From Clostridiales bacterium (GTDB taxonomy: Bacteria; Bacillota; Clostridia; Christensenellales; Aristaeellaceae), in contig SFFC01000075.1 of the NCBI GenBank assembly GCA_004556985.1, positions 1 through 11,664 of the forward strand: a DNA stretch of 11,664 bases, given 5' to 3'. Positions 1-5,978 of the stretch are shown here, piece after piece. The position numbers and the translations under genes were made by a program. Each line of letters begins with the position of its first letter. The stretch's first letter is position 1. Below the pieces are notes generated by a model. That model saw nothing but the letters and a program-made list of their open reading frames with translations, was not told the origin of the DNA and did no database searches.

Positions 1-39
1 GCATCCTTCTTCTGTCTCTTCCATCCGTTTCCATTGGAC

Positions 40-95
40 ACGCATCCGGGCGTGTCATTTTCGGACATCATGCAAACGCATCCGGGCGTTTCATT
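40..95. repeat. 20-bp direct repeat, two copies, 36-bp offset
   Basis: ACGCATCCGGGCGTGTCATT at 40-59 recurs at 76-95 with a single change (G to T at the 15th base). The 16 bases between the copies are not related to what follows the second copy. A shorter degenerate resemblance (CATCCG...CATT...GGAC) lies at 22-39. Two copies in non-coding DNA are too few to call a CRISPR array or iterons. They could be operator half-sites for a gene to the left of the window, or remnants of a larger repeat. Confidence 0.6.
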
Positions 96-461
96 GATCC
101 AATTTTAAAAACTTCCATGAACTTTCGTCCCGCCCGGGGGCTATTTTTCGTCGTTTTGCACAAAAAGATTTTTCCCGATTCGTCCGCTCTCGCCTGTATT
201 TTGCCCAGGTGCTTTCGTGCTTTAGCGCTTTAAAGCGTTCCGGCTGTATTGAGCAGACGTCTGATGTTTGCGCGGTTTGAATTTTTTTACGGAGAGCAGA
301 TGAGGAGTGACGGAGGGGATGCGCTCACTTCGTGCAAAAGAAAAGAAGGGACGTCTGCGTGAGGCGTTCCTTCTATATGATATTGGGTTTCTTCTGAAGC
401 CCTGTATGGCGGACACAACCCGTCTCATACTGTTCTCAAATCAAATCGAGCCTTCAACAAA

Positions 462-649
462 TTTCCCCGTCAGGTAACGCTTCGCTCCCTGACTGCCTTT
501 AGGAAATGGCTTCGCCACCGGGGAAACGTTGGGCTGCCGCCCAAACCTGCCTGAGGGATTTCAGTCCGGGGAACTCGCATGGTCGCGCCGCGGCGCTCCC
601 TGCGATTCCCGACGCTTCGTCTGCCTCTTTCCGCCATTGGCGGCAGGCA
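462..649 (-). other. Hairpin-dense structured element behind permease gene
   Basis: Several inverted repeats follow one another. TTTCCCCG (462-469) pairs with CGGGGAAA (519-526) and encloses two hairpins: GTCAGG/CCTGAC (469-474 with 488-493) and TGGC/GCCA (507-510 with 514-517). That would give a three-way junction, although the outer stem and first hairpin share base 469. Next come GGGC/GCCC (531-534 with 539-542, extendable by two A-T pairs), a 12-bp palindrome at 585-596, GACG/CGTC (611-614 with 618-621), and CCGCC/GGCGG (631-635 with 639-643), the last flanked by TGCCT/AGGCA (622-626 with 645-649). On the minus strand the two enclosed hairpins both carry GCGAAGC, a heptamer known to form an unusually stable DNA mini-hairpin. 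The last hairpin begins 7 nt after the permease stop codon. The element could be a dispersed REP-like repeat or a 3' mRNA-stabilising structure; which one cannot be settled from one copy. Confidence 0.5.
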
Positions 650-655
650 AGCGGC

Positions 656-1441
656 TCAGGCGCGCTTTTCTCTTCTCATCCTTCTGACGACGCAGGAGAG
701 CGTGAAGTTGATCGCAAAATACACGAGGAAGGCAAAGCCGAAGAGCACAAACACGTCCGTGACGTGGATCGTGCCGCGGTTGAAGCGGTCGACCCAGGTG
801 CCGTTATAGGCGTTCGCCTTGCTGATGATCAGCTTCGTGCAGCCCATCAGCTCAATCGTCACCAGGCTGGCCATATAGCTCGAGTCCTTGATCGTGCTGA
901 TCATCTGGGAGAGCAGCGTGGGAATGATGTTGCGGAAGGCCTGCGGCAGCACGATCAGCGTCATCGTCTGCAATGTACCAAAGCCCTGCGAGTAGGCCGC
1001 CTCGAACTGGCCGCGCGCGACGGAGTTGAGGCCGCCGCGTACGATCTCCGCCATGATCGCGGATTCAAACAGTGTGAGCGCGACGATCGCCTTGAACAGC
1101 GTCTTGACGGCGACGGTCGAGGTGAAGCCCAGCATCGTGGCAAAGCCCTTTGAGATCGCCGGCGCGGGGCACATGACGAAGCAGATGAACATCCAGAGCA
1201 TCAGCGGCGTATTGCGGAAGAGCTCGATATAAAACGCCGCGAGCCTGCCCAGGATCCTCGAGGCGCCGCGCGTGCAGTAGTTTCGCACGAGCGCCAGCAC
1301 GGCGCCGACGCCGACGCTGATGACGATGGCGATGAGGGAGATGCCCAGCGTGAAGAGCAGGCCCTTGAGCAGGTAGCTGATGACCTCCGGGTTTTTGAGG
1401 ATGCCCAGGCTTCCCTGCAGATCGGTCATGAACGAATCCAT
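656..1441 (-). CDS. Polar amino acid ABC transporter permease (second permease)
   Basis: This 261-residue inner-membrane subunit belongs to the HisM/GlnP family of amino acid importers. It forms the translocation channel, most likely as a heterodimer with the permease encoded just upstream. Hydrophobic segments start near residues 22-50 and recur to the C-terminus (about 232-250). The family EAA loop that docks on the ATPase is at about 144-167 (GQFEAAYSQGFG...LPQ), and the ELFRNTP motif is at about 73-79. The start overlaps the upstream permease stop by one base (TAATG), with AAAGGAGG inside the end of that gene, so translation is coupled. The C-terminus is basic (RRMRREKRA), as expected for a cytoplasmic tail. 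The family call is firm; the transported amino acid cannot be read from this subunit. Confidence 0.95.
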   Translation of the reverse strand: MDSFMTDLQGSLGILKNPEVISYLLKGLLFTLGISLIAIVISVGVGAVLALVRNYCTRGASRILGRLAAFYIELFRNTPLMLWMFICFVMCPAPAISKGFATMLGFTSTVAVKTLFKAIVALTLFESAIMAEIVRGGLNSVARGQFEAAYSQGFGTLQTMTLIVLPQAFRNIIPTLLSQMISTIKDSSYMASLVTIELMGCTKLIISKANAYNGTWVDRFNRGTIHVTDVFVLFGFAFLVYFAINFTLSCVVRRMRREKRA

Positions 1442-2172
1442 TACGCCGTCGCCTCCTTTGCGCCTTCCGTCTCCTCCGGGGTGACGGTGATGCGGTCGCG
1501 CTCCTTGAGCCTGCGCTCCCAGCGCCCCGCCATCATCGACAGCGGATAGCAGACGCAGAAAAACATCAGTCCGCCGACAAGGTACGCCGGGCCGTAGGCG
1601 CCGCCTGTGCTCTCGCCCGTGACGAAGTTATAGGTCGTGGCGATGAGGTCCGCGCCGCCGATGATATACAGGCAGGAGGTGTTCTTGATGAGGTTGATCA
1701 TCTGGTTGACCAGCGGCGGCAGGATGATCTTGATCGTCTGGGGCAGGATGACCAGGCGCATGGTATCGAAGTAGCCGAAGCCCTGCGAGCGCGCCGCGTC
1801 GAATTGGCCGAACGGGATCGACGTGATGCCCGCGCGCACGACCTCGCCGACGTAGGCGCCCGTATACAGGCCCAGCGAGATGAAGCCGATGACGACGACC
1901 TTGATCTTGACGCCCGAATACGCGAGCGCGTAATACAGGAAGCAGACCTGCAGAATCAGCGGGGTATTCTGAAAGAATTCCACATAGATCCGGGCGAAGA
2001 TCTGGAGCGGCCGTTTGCCGCTGGTCGCCATCAGGCCCAGCGCAAAGCCGATCGCCAGCGCGATGATCAGGCCGACCACAGCGCTTTGAAGCGTGTTGAA
2101 AAAGCCGTTGAGGAAGGTGCCGCGGTATTGCCATACCGTCGCCCATGCCTTCGCGCTGAAGATTGTCTCCAT
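1441..2172 (-). CDS. Polar amino acid ABC transporter permease (first permease)
   Basis: This 243-residue membrane subunit of the HisM/GlnP family is partner to the downstream permease. Hydrophobic helices lie at roughly 20-48, 68-86, 92-110 and 193-212. The EFFQNTPL motif is at about 65-72 and the EAA loop (GQFDAARSQGFG...LPQ) at about 122-145. The C-terminal 30 residues are charged and cytoplasmic in character. A modest CGAGGG ribosome binding site precedes the ATG. The gene begins 117 nt after the binding-protein gene, and that gap contains a strong intrinsic terminator, so its transcription probably depends on read-through. Two different permeases in one operon are usual for His/Gln/Glu-type importers. 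The call is secure at family level; substrate is unknown. Confidence 0.95.
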   Translation of the reverse strand: METIFSAKAWATVWQYRGTFLNGFFNTLQSAVVGLIIALAIGFALGLMATSGKRPLQIFARIYVEFFQNTPLILQVCFLYYALAYSGVKIKVVVIGFISLGLYTGAYVGEVVRAGITSIPFGQFDAARSQGFGYFDTMRLVILPQTIKIILPPLVNQMINLIKNTSCLYIIGGADLIATTYNFVTGESTGGAYGPAYLVGGLMFFCVCYPLSMMAGRWERRLKERDRITVTPEETEGAKEATA

Positions 2173-2223
2173 ATCGTCAACCCTCGATTCTGTCGTGATC
2201 CGGGCCGCCGTTGGCCCGCGCCG

Positions 2224-2258
2224 AAAAACGGGGCGCGCAGCTGCCGACTGCGCGCCCC
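2224..2258 (-). terminator. Intrinsic terminator between binding protein and permeases
   Basis: On the minus strand a perfect 11-bp GC stem (GGGGCGCGCAG at 2258-2248 with CTGCGCGCCCC at 2240-2230, 7-nt loop) is followed by GTTTTT (2229-2224). It lies about 32 nt after the binding-protein stop codon and before the permease start. A smaller hairpin without a T-run (CGGGCC/GGCCCG, 2201-2206 with 2213-2218) follows. Placement between a binding-protein gene and its permeases is a classic way to set unequal subunit amounts by partial read-through. Confidence 0.88.
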
Positions 2259-2289
2259 CGGGATTCCCTGTCTGTTGCCGGGCAGCGGC

Positions 2290-3075
2290 TTACAGACCCC
2301 ATTCCTCCACGAGGCCCGCGATGGTGCCGTCCTCGAGCCAGCCGGTGATCAGCTCTTCGATCTTGCCGGAGAGCTCGGAGCCCTTCTTGGTCGCCACGCC
2401 GTAGTCCTGCGGCGAGAAGGAGGCGTCGATGAAGCTGCGGCCGTCGGTCTTGTAGTTGGCCAGGATGCTCTTGTCGACGCAGAAGGCGTCCACGTCGCCC
2501 GCGTCGAGCGCCAGGGAGATCGCCGGATAGTCGTCAAACTCCTTGAAGGAGACGCCGCCGGCGAAGGTCGCGATTTCGAAAGCATCCGCGTCAAACGCGT
2601 CGATCACGCCGGCCTCGGCCATCGCGGTCGCCAGCGCCTTGGCGGAGGTGGAGCCGGTGGAAACGCCGACGGTCTTGCCCTTGAGGCCCGCGAGATCAGT
2701 GATGCCAGAGGCGTCCTCGACCAGCACAGTCACAGCGTCGGTGTAGTAGGGCGTGGAGAAGTCCCAGCTCTCCTTGCGCTCCGGCTTGATGGTGAAGGTC
2801 GCGATGACGCAGTCGAGCTCGTCGTTGTCCAGCATCTGGCCGCGGGTCGCCGCCGTCACGGTCGTGTATTCCACATCGTCATAGCCCAGCGCGTCGGCGA
2901 TGAGCGCGCCCAGCTCGATTTCCATGCCGGAGTATTCGCCGGTCGTCTCGTCGAGATAGCCGAAGCCGTAAACGTCCTGCTTGACGCCGACGCGGAAGGT
3001 TCCGTCAGCGCCGGCAACGGCGCACAGGCCGAGCAGCATCAGAGCAGCCAGAGCGAGAGCAATCCACTTTTTCAT
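2290..3075 (-). CDS. Amino acid ABC transporter substrate-binding protein
   Basis: This 261-residue extracellular receptor belongs to family 3 solute-binding proteins (SBP_bac_3) and delivers an amino acid to the permease pair. An N-terminal signal (MKKWIALALAALMLLG) precedes mature sequence starting near residue 24 (DGTFRVGVK). The conserved block ATFTIKPERKESWDFSTPYY spans about 92-111, with R100 expected to bind the ligand alpha-carboxylate; D201 in the VDKSIL segment is the likely alpha-amino contact. The ATFTI-PERK and FS-PYY pattern resembles acidic amino acid receptors such as Campylobacter PEB1, so glutamate/aspartate is a plausible but unproven ligand. The only Cys near the signal (C18, preceded by LGL) does not make a canonical lipobox. 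A strong AAAGGAGG site precedes the ATG. It sits 102 nt after the ATPase gene. Confidence 0.95.
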   Translation of the reverse strand: MKKWIALALAALMLLGLCAVAGADGTFRVGVKQDVYGFGYLDETTGEYSGMEIELGALIADALGYDDVEYTTVTAATRGQMLDNDELDCVIATFTIKPERKESWDFSTPYYTDAVTVLVEDASGITDLAGLKGKTVGVSTGSTSAKALATAMAEAGVIDAFDADAFEIATFAGGVSFKEFDDYPAISLALDAGDVDAFCVDKSILANYKTDGRSFIDASFSPQDYGVATKKGSELSGKIEELITGWLEDGTIAGLVEEWGL

Positions 3076-3177
3076 AGGGTTTTCCTCCTTTTAATCAGTC
3101 GCTTTTATGAACAACCGCCGGCCTCCCCGCCGATGCTCCGTCGTCGGCTCCGCCCCGCGGTCATTGTCGTCCGCCTC

Positions 3178-3900
3178 TCAGCGCAGGATCTTCGAGAGGA
3201 ACGCCCTGGTTCTCTCGTTCTCCGGGTTGGTGAAGAAGTGCTCCGGGGTGCCCTCCTCCAGAATGTGTCCGCCGTCGCAGAAGACGACCCGGTCGGCGAC
3301 CTCCCGCGCAAAGCCCATCTCGTGCGTCACCACGACCATCGTGATGCTGTCGTGGCTCAGCTCGATCATGATGTCGAGAACCTCCTGCACCATCTCCGGG
3401 TCGAGCGCGGAGGTCGGCTCGTCAAAGTAGATGATCGGGTTTTTCATCGTCAGCGAGCGCGCGATCGCGATGCGCTGCTGCTGGCCGCCGGAGAGCGTCG
3501 TGGGATAGACGTTCGCCTTCTGCGCCAGCCCGACGCGCTTGAGGTTCGTCAGCGCGAGCTCCTGTGCCTCGGCCTTGTCCATCTTCTTGAGCCGGATGGG
3601 TGCAAGCGTCAGATTTTCCATGACCGTCAGGTGCGGGTAGAGGTTGAACTGCTGGAAGACCATCGAGGAATACTGCCGGTTGAGCTCCGCGCGCGTCTTG
3701 TGCGTCATGTGCTTGCCGTCGATGTAGACCTCGCCGCTGGTGACCTCCTCCAGGCCGTTCATGCAGCGGATCAGCGTGCTCTTGCCCGATCCGCTCGGAC
3801 CGATGATGACCAGCTTCTCGCCCCGGGCGACGGTCAGGTCGATGCCCTTGAGCACCTCGAGATGGCCGAAGGATTTATGGACATTTTTCAGTTGAATCAT
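3178..3900 (-). CDS. Polar amino acid ABC transporter ATP-binding protein (GlnQ/HisP type)
   Basis: This 240-residue cytoplasmic ATPase is the usual full length for the GlnQ/HisP group. Visible motifs are Walker A GPSGSGKST (34-42), Q-loop VFQQFNLYPH (81-90), ABC signature LSGGQQQR (136-143), Walker B IIYFDEPTSALD (156-167) and the H-loop His193 in VTHEMGFA. It powers the importer made with the binding protein and two permeases downstream, and is the first gene of the operon. AGGAG lies about 10 nt before the ATG. The transcript leader is about 90 nt from the predicted promoter at 3996-4024. The call is certain at family level; the ATPase sequence does not fix the substrate. Confidence 0.96.
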   Translation of the reverse strand: MIQLKNVHKSFGHLEVLKGIDLTVARGEKLVIIGPSGSGKSTLIRCMNGLEEVTSGEVYIDGKHMTHKTRAELNRQYSSMVFQQFNLYPHLTVMENLTLAPIRLKKMDKAEAQELALTNLKRVGLAQKANVYPTTLSGGQQQRIAIARSLTMKNPIIYFDEPTSALDPEMVQEVLDIMIELSHDSITMVVVTHEMGFAREVADRVVFCDGGHILEEGTPEHFFTNPENERTRAFLSKILR

Positions 3901-3995
3901 CGCCGGAACACTCCTGTCCTATTCTTCAAAACGAAAGCCGCCGCATCCTCGCAGCCCCTTCGCTCCGCCAGTTTCTTCCCGATTGCCGTAGGGCA

Positions 3996-4024
3996 AGTAT
4001 ATCACAGCTTCGCCGCTTTTGCAA
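3996..4024 (-). promoter_or_regulatory. Sigma-A promoter of the amino acid importer operon
   Basis: On the minus strand TTGCAA (4024-4019) and TATACT (4001-3996) are separated by exactly 17 bases. The -10 element is preceded by TGA, giving an extended -10. The predicted start is near 3989, leaving a leader of about 90 nt before the ATPase ATG. No clear operator or riboswitch fold was recognised in the leader. Confidence 0.82.
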
Positions 4025-4083
4025 GTTTTATTTTTCAAAAATGCAAATCTTTCCCTTCATTTCCATATAACCCCCAAATTTCG

Positions 4084-4099
4084 GTCAGTCAGTCAGTCA
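4084..4099. repeat. (GTCA)4 tetranucleotide repeat upstream of importer promoter
   Basis: Four perfect tandem GTCA units lie about 60 bp upstream of the importer -35 element, in AT-rich intergenic DNA. On the minus strand they read TGAC x4. Four units is short, so it may be chance. It is a candidate site for slippage or an upstream activator, but nothing else in the sequence supports either. Confidence 0.6.
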
Positions 4100-4143
4100 A
4101 TTCTTTCATCTCCTTGCCCGAATTTAATTCTTTTCCAATAAAC

Positions 4144-4169
4144 AAAAAACGAAGAGCAGCGCTCTCCGT
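4144..4169 (-). terminator. Intrinsic terminator after the L,D-transpeptidase gene
   Basis: On the minus strand ACGGAGAGC (4169-4161) pairs with GCTCTTCGT (4157-4149), a 9-bp stem with one G-T pair and a 3-nt loop, followed by a run of six T (4149-4144, the first shared with the stem end). It lies about 75 nt after the transpeptidase stop codon. The other strand also ends in a T-run (CTTTTG), so it may work in both directions. Confidence 0.85.
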
Positions 4170-4244
4170 CTTTTGTATATCGTTCGTATATTCGTGAATA
4201 TTTCCGCATATTTCGTCCCGATCAGGCGTCTGCGGGGCTTTTCG

Positions 4245-5879
4245 TCAGTGCATGCCGAACTGCGCCTCAATGTCCTCGGGCACCTCCCAGCCGATCTGCT
4301 CCGCCTCGGCTAGGTAGCGCTCAAGCAGCGTCTCCGGCCGTGCGGGCGCGCCGCAGTAGGGGCAGGGCGTCAGCTTTTTGAACGCGTCCAGCGTCAGGTC
4401 GCCGTAGGTAAAGTCTCCGGTCAGCGGCAGATACTGGCTCTTGACGCCGGAGCAGTTTGCGTCCAGGTGGTAGTTGCTCCCGCCGTTGGGGTTGCGATAG
4501 AGCGGCGTCTGCGCGTCCGGCGTCTCGGGCTCAAAGACCCTGCGCCCGGCGTCGTCCCAGATGAAGACCTTGGTCTTGAGCTCGAGGTTTTCCCAGAGCC
4601 AGGCCATGTTCTGCCCCTGCGCGTTCTTGCGCCGCTGAATGCGGATGCAGCCGTGGCTGGCCTTCTGACCGAGCATCGGCTCATAGGCGTCGTAGATCTT
4701 CGTGCCGTCGGCCGCCTTGTCGTAGAGCACCTCGTGCAGCAGCGTGCCGCCGTTGATGCGGATGGCATACGCGCCGATGGTTCGGCTGCCCGCCTGGAAA
4801 TCGCCCACGCGGCTGACAGTGATGAACTCGCCCGCCGGCGTCTCGTTGTAGGGCTGGCTGGGGTTGTTGAGGCCGGTGGAGACGTCGAGCGTGCCGATGA
4901 TCGCGCCCGCCTCGAAGATGTAGAGCTTCTGGCGCAGCTTGTCCACCAGCAGCGCGTATTTGTCCGAGGGCGTGACCTCAAAGAGCAGGCTCTTCTTGAC
5001 GTAGCCCTGAATCAGCTGAGCGTCCAGGCTCTCCATGTAGGCGTTGTCCGTCTTCGTGCCGTCGTTGGAGTAGGCCTCGATGAGCACGTAGCCGTCGCCG
5101 TCCGCGTCCTCCTCCAGCACATGGACGCCCTGGCTCTGCCCATGCAGCTCGCCCGCGCAGTTCTGCTCATAGGGCGTGCGCGAGATCCCCGGCTCGTTGG
5201 TGGGATAGACGTGCTCCGTCTGCCCGACGTCGAACACCGTGATCGGCTGCATCATCAGCTCCCAGATCGCCTGCTGATGCGCGGGGTTCGTCAGGTCGTA
5301 GGCGTCGGGATCCATGTCCCAGAAGCTCGTTGCGACCGGCACGCCCGCCTCATCAAACGCGGCCGCCGCCGCGCCGGAATCCGCCTGCGCGGGGGCCGTC
5401 TCCTCCCAGGGCTCGGCCGCGTCCCATTGCACATCCTCCCAGGCAGGGGCATCCTCCAGCAGCAGCGCGCTCAGGTCGAGCCGCTCCTGCGCCGCCTGCG
5501 TCTCGTTCTCGAAGATGCGCAGCGAAATCCGCGCGCTCCCGCTCTCCTCGCCCCAGAAGTTGCGCATCTGCACCGCGACCAGATAGCTGCCCGTCGGCAC
5601 AGCGCTTCCGTCTGGCAGCAAACCGTCCCATTCGATGCGCCCCGCGCCGGCCTCGACGGCCACGGCGCCCAGGTCGGCGACGAATTCGCCCGTCTCGCCG
5701 CTGAGCAGCTGCATGGCGAGCGTGCCGCCCTCGGTGAGGCTGAAGTCAAAGGACCAGCCCGGCTGGCCCGCGATGAGCTGCGCATCGCTGGCGAGCACGC
5801 CGCTGAGCACAGGCGCGGCCAACGCGCCGGCGCAGAGCGCCGTCAGCAGCAGGAAAACGGATAAAATGCGTCTGATCAT
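4245..5879 (-). CDS. Secreted L,D-transpeptidase (YkuD) with FlgD-type Ig domain and C-terminal His/Cys motif
   Basis: This 544-residue exported cell-wall enzyme is expected to form 3-3 peptidoglycan cross-links or attach proteins to the wall. I start it at 5879 because GGAGAG lies 4 nt upstream; an ATG 12 bases earlier has no such site. The signal peptide is residues 1 to about 21 (MIRRILSVFLLLTALCAGALA). A FlgD-like Ig domain follows (about 25-122, with WDG...G..VP.GSY), then an acidic/Ala-rich linker (about 125-180), an SH3-like stretch (about 213-300) ending YVKKSLL, and the YkuD domain (about 306-442). Catalytic residues visible are His382 and SHGCIR with Cys411. The last 80 residues hold H471, C476 and CPYC (506/509), resembling the YH-C-PC-C metal-site domain of exported nucleases and surface proteins. 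It is much longer than minimal YkuD enzymes. Function of the end domains is inferred. Confidence 0.93.
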   Translation of the reverse strand: MIRRILSVFLLLTALCAGALAAPVLSGVLASDAQLIAGQPGWSFDFSLTEGGTLAMQLLSGETGEFVADLGAVAVEAGAGRIEWDGLLPDGSAVPTGSYLVAVQMRNFWGEESGSARISLRIFENETQAAQERLDLSALLLEDAPAWEDVQWDAAEPWEETAPAQADSGAAAAAFDEAGVPVATSFWDMDPDAYDLTNPAHQQAIWELMMQPITVFDVGQTEHVYPTNEPGISRTPYEQNCAGELHGQSQGVHVLEEDADGDGYVLIEAYSNDGTKTDNAYMESLDAQLIQGYVKKSLLFEVTPSDKYALLVDKLRQKLYIFEAGAIIGTLDVSTGLNNPSQPYNETPAGEFITVSRVGDFQAGSRTIGAYAIRINGGTLLHEVLYDKAADGTKIYDAYEPMLGQKASHGCIRIQRRKNAQGQNMAWLWENLELKTKVFIWDDAGRRVFEPETPDAQTPLYRNPNGGSNYHLDANCSGVKSQYLPLTGDFTYGDLTLDAFKKLTPCPYCGAPARPETLLERYLAEAEQIGWEVPEDIEAQFGMH

Positions 5880-5925
5880 GTTTCTCTCCATGGTTCATGC
5901 GGCGGCAAGTGGACGCCGCGGATAG

Positions 5926-5965
5926 AAAAGGGGCTGTAAAGGGTTTTCCCAGCCTCTTTACAGCC
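5926..5965 (-). terminator. Intrinsic terminator between zinc-ribbon gene and transpeptidase gene
   Basis: On the minus strand GGCTGTAAA (5965-5957) pairs with TTTACAGCC (5940-5932). An inner GGG-AAAA-CCC (5950-5941) completes the hairpin, with a 6-nt bulge on one side, and CCTTTT follows (5931-5926). It starts 13 nt after the stop of the peptidoglycan-binding gene. A second hairpin, GCGGCG/CGCCGC (5899-5904 with 5914-5919), lies in the short leader of the transpeptidase gene. Confidence 0.78.
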
Positions 5966-5978
5966 TCTCGTGTGCTTC

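Larger units (their letters stand above)
1..655. other. Non-coding region downstream of the ABC importer operon
   Basis: No convincing gene was found in these 655 bases. The only open frame of any length on the minus strand (222-428, 68 codons, Arg/Ser-rich) has no ribosome binding site and no family I recognise. The left 450 bases are more AT-rich than the rest of the window. They hold a 20-bp direct repeat at 40-59 and 76-95, a 12-bp palindrome CGCTTTAAAGCG at 226-237, and a 9-bp hairpin with one G-T pair (345-353 with 365-373). The right 190 bases are GC-rich and packed with small hairpins (listed separately). The region is the 3' flank of the permease operon and may carry its mRNA 3' end, but no hairpin here is followed by a convincing T-run on the minus strand. 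Confidence 0.7.

Noticed and set aside
40..95. CRISPR array
   Set aside because: There are only two 20-bp repeats, the 16-bp gap is too short for a spacer, and no cas genes are present.
222..428. Minus-strand open frame of 68 codons in the left intergenic region
   Set aside because: It has no ribosome binding site, an Arg/Ser-rich composition and no recognisable domain, and it overlaps hairpins and a palindrome. It is more likely a chance frame or the translation of a repeat.
528..546. Integron attC-like site
   Set aside because: GTTGGGC with GCCCAAAC looks superficially like core sites, but it is a single 6-7-bp hairpin without the paired outer and inner boxes or an adjacent cassette or integrase.
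3076..3177. Separate promoter for the substrate-binding protein gene
   Set aside because: No pair of -35 and -10 hexamers at 16-18 spacing was found upstream of the AAAGGAGG site, so transcription from the ATPase promoter is the simpler reading.
1804..4197. Very long plus-strand open frame antisense to the importer genes
   Set aside because: Its translation is rich in Arg, Asp, Ala and His without motifs, as expected from the complement of GC-rich genes. The minus-strand genes beneath it have unmistakable family motifs and ribosome binding sites.
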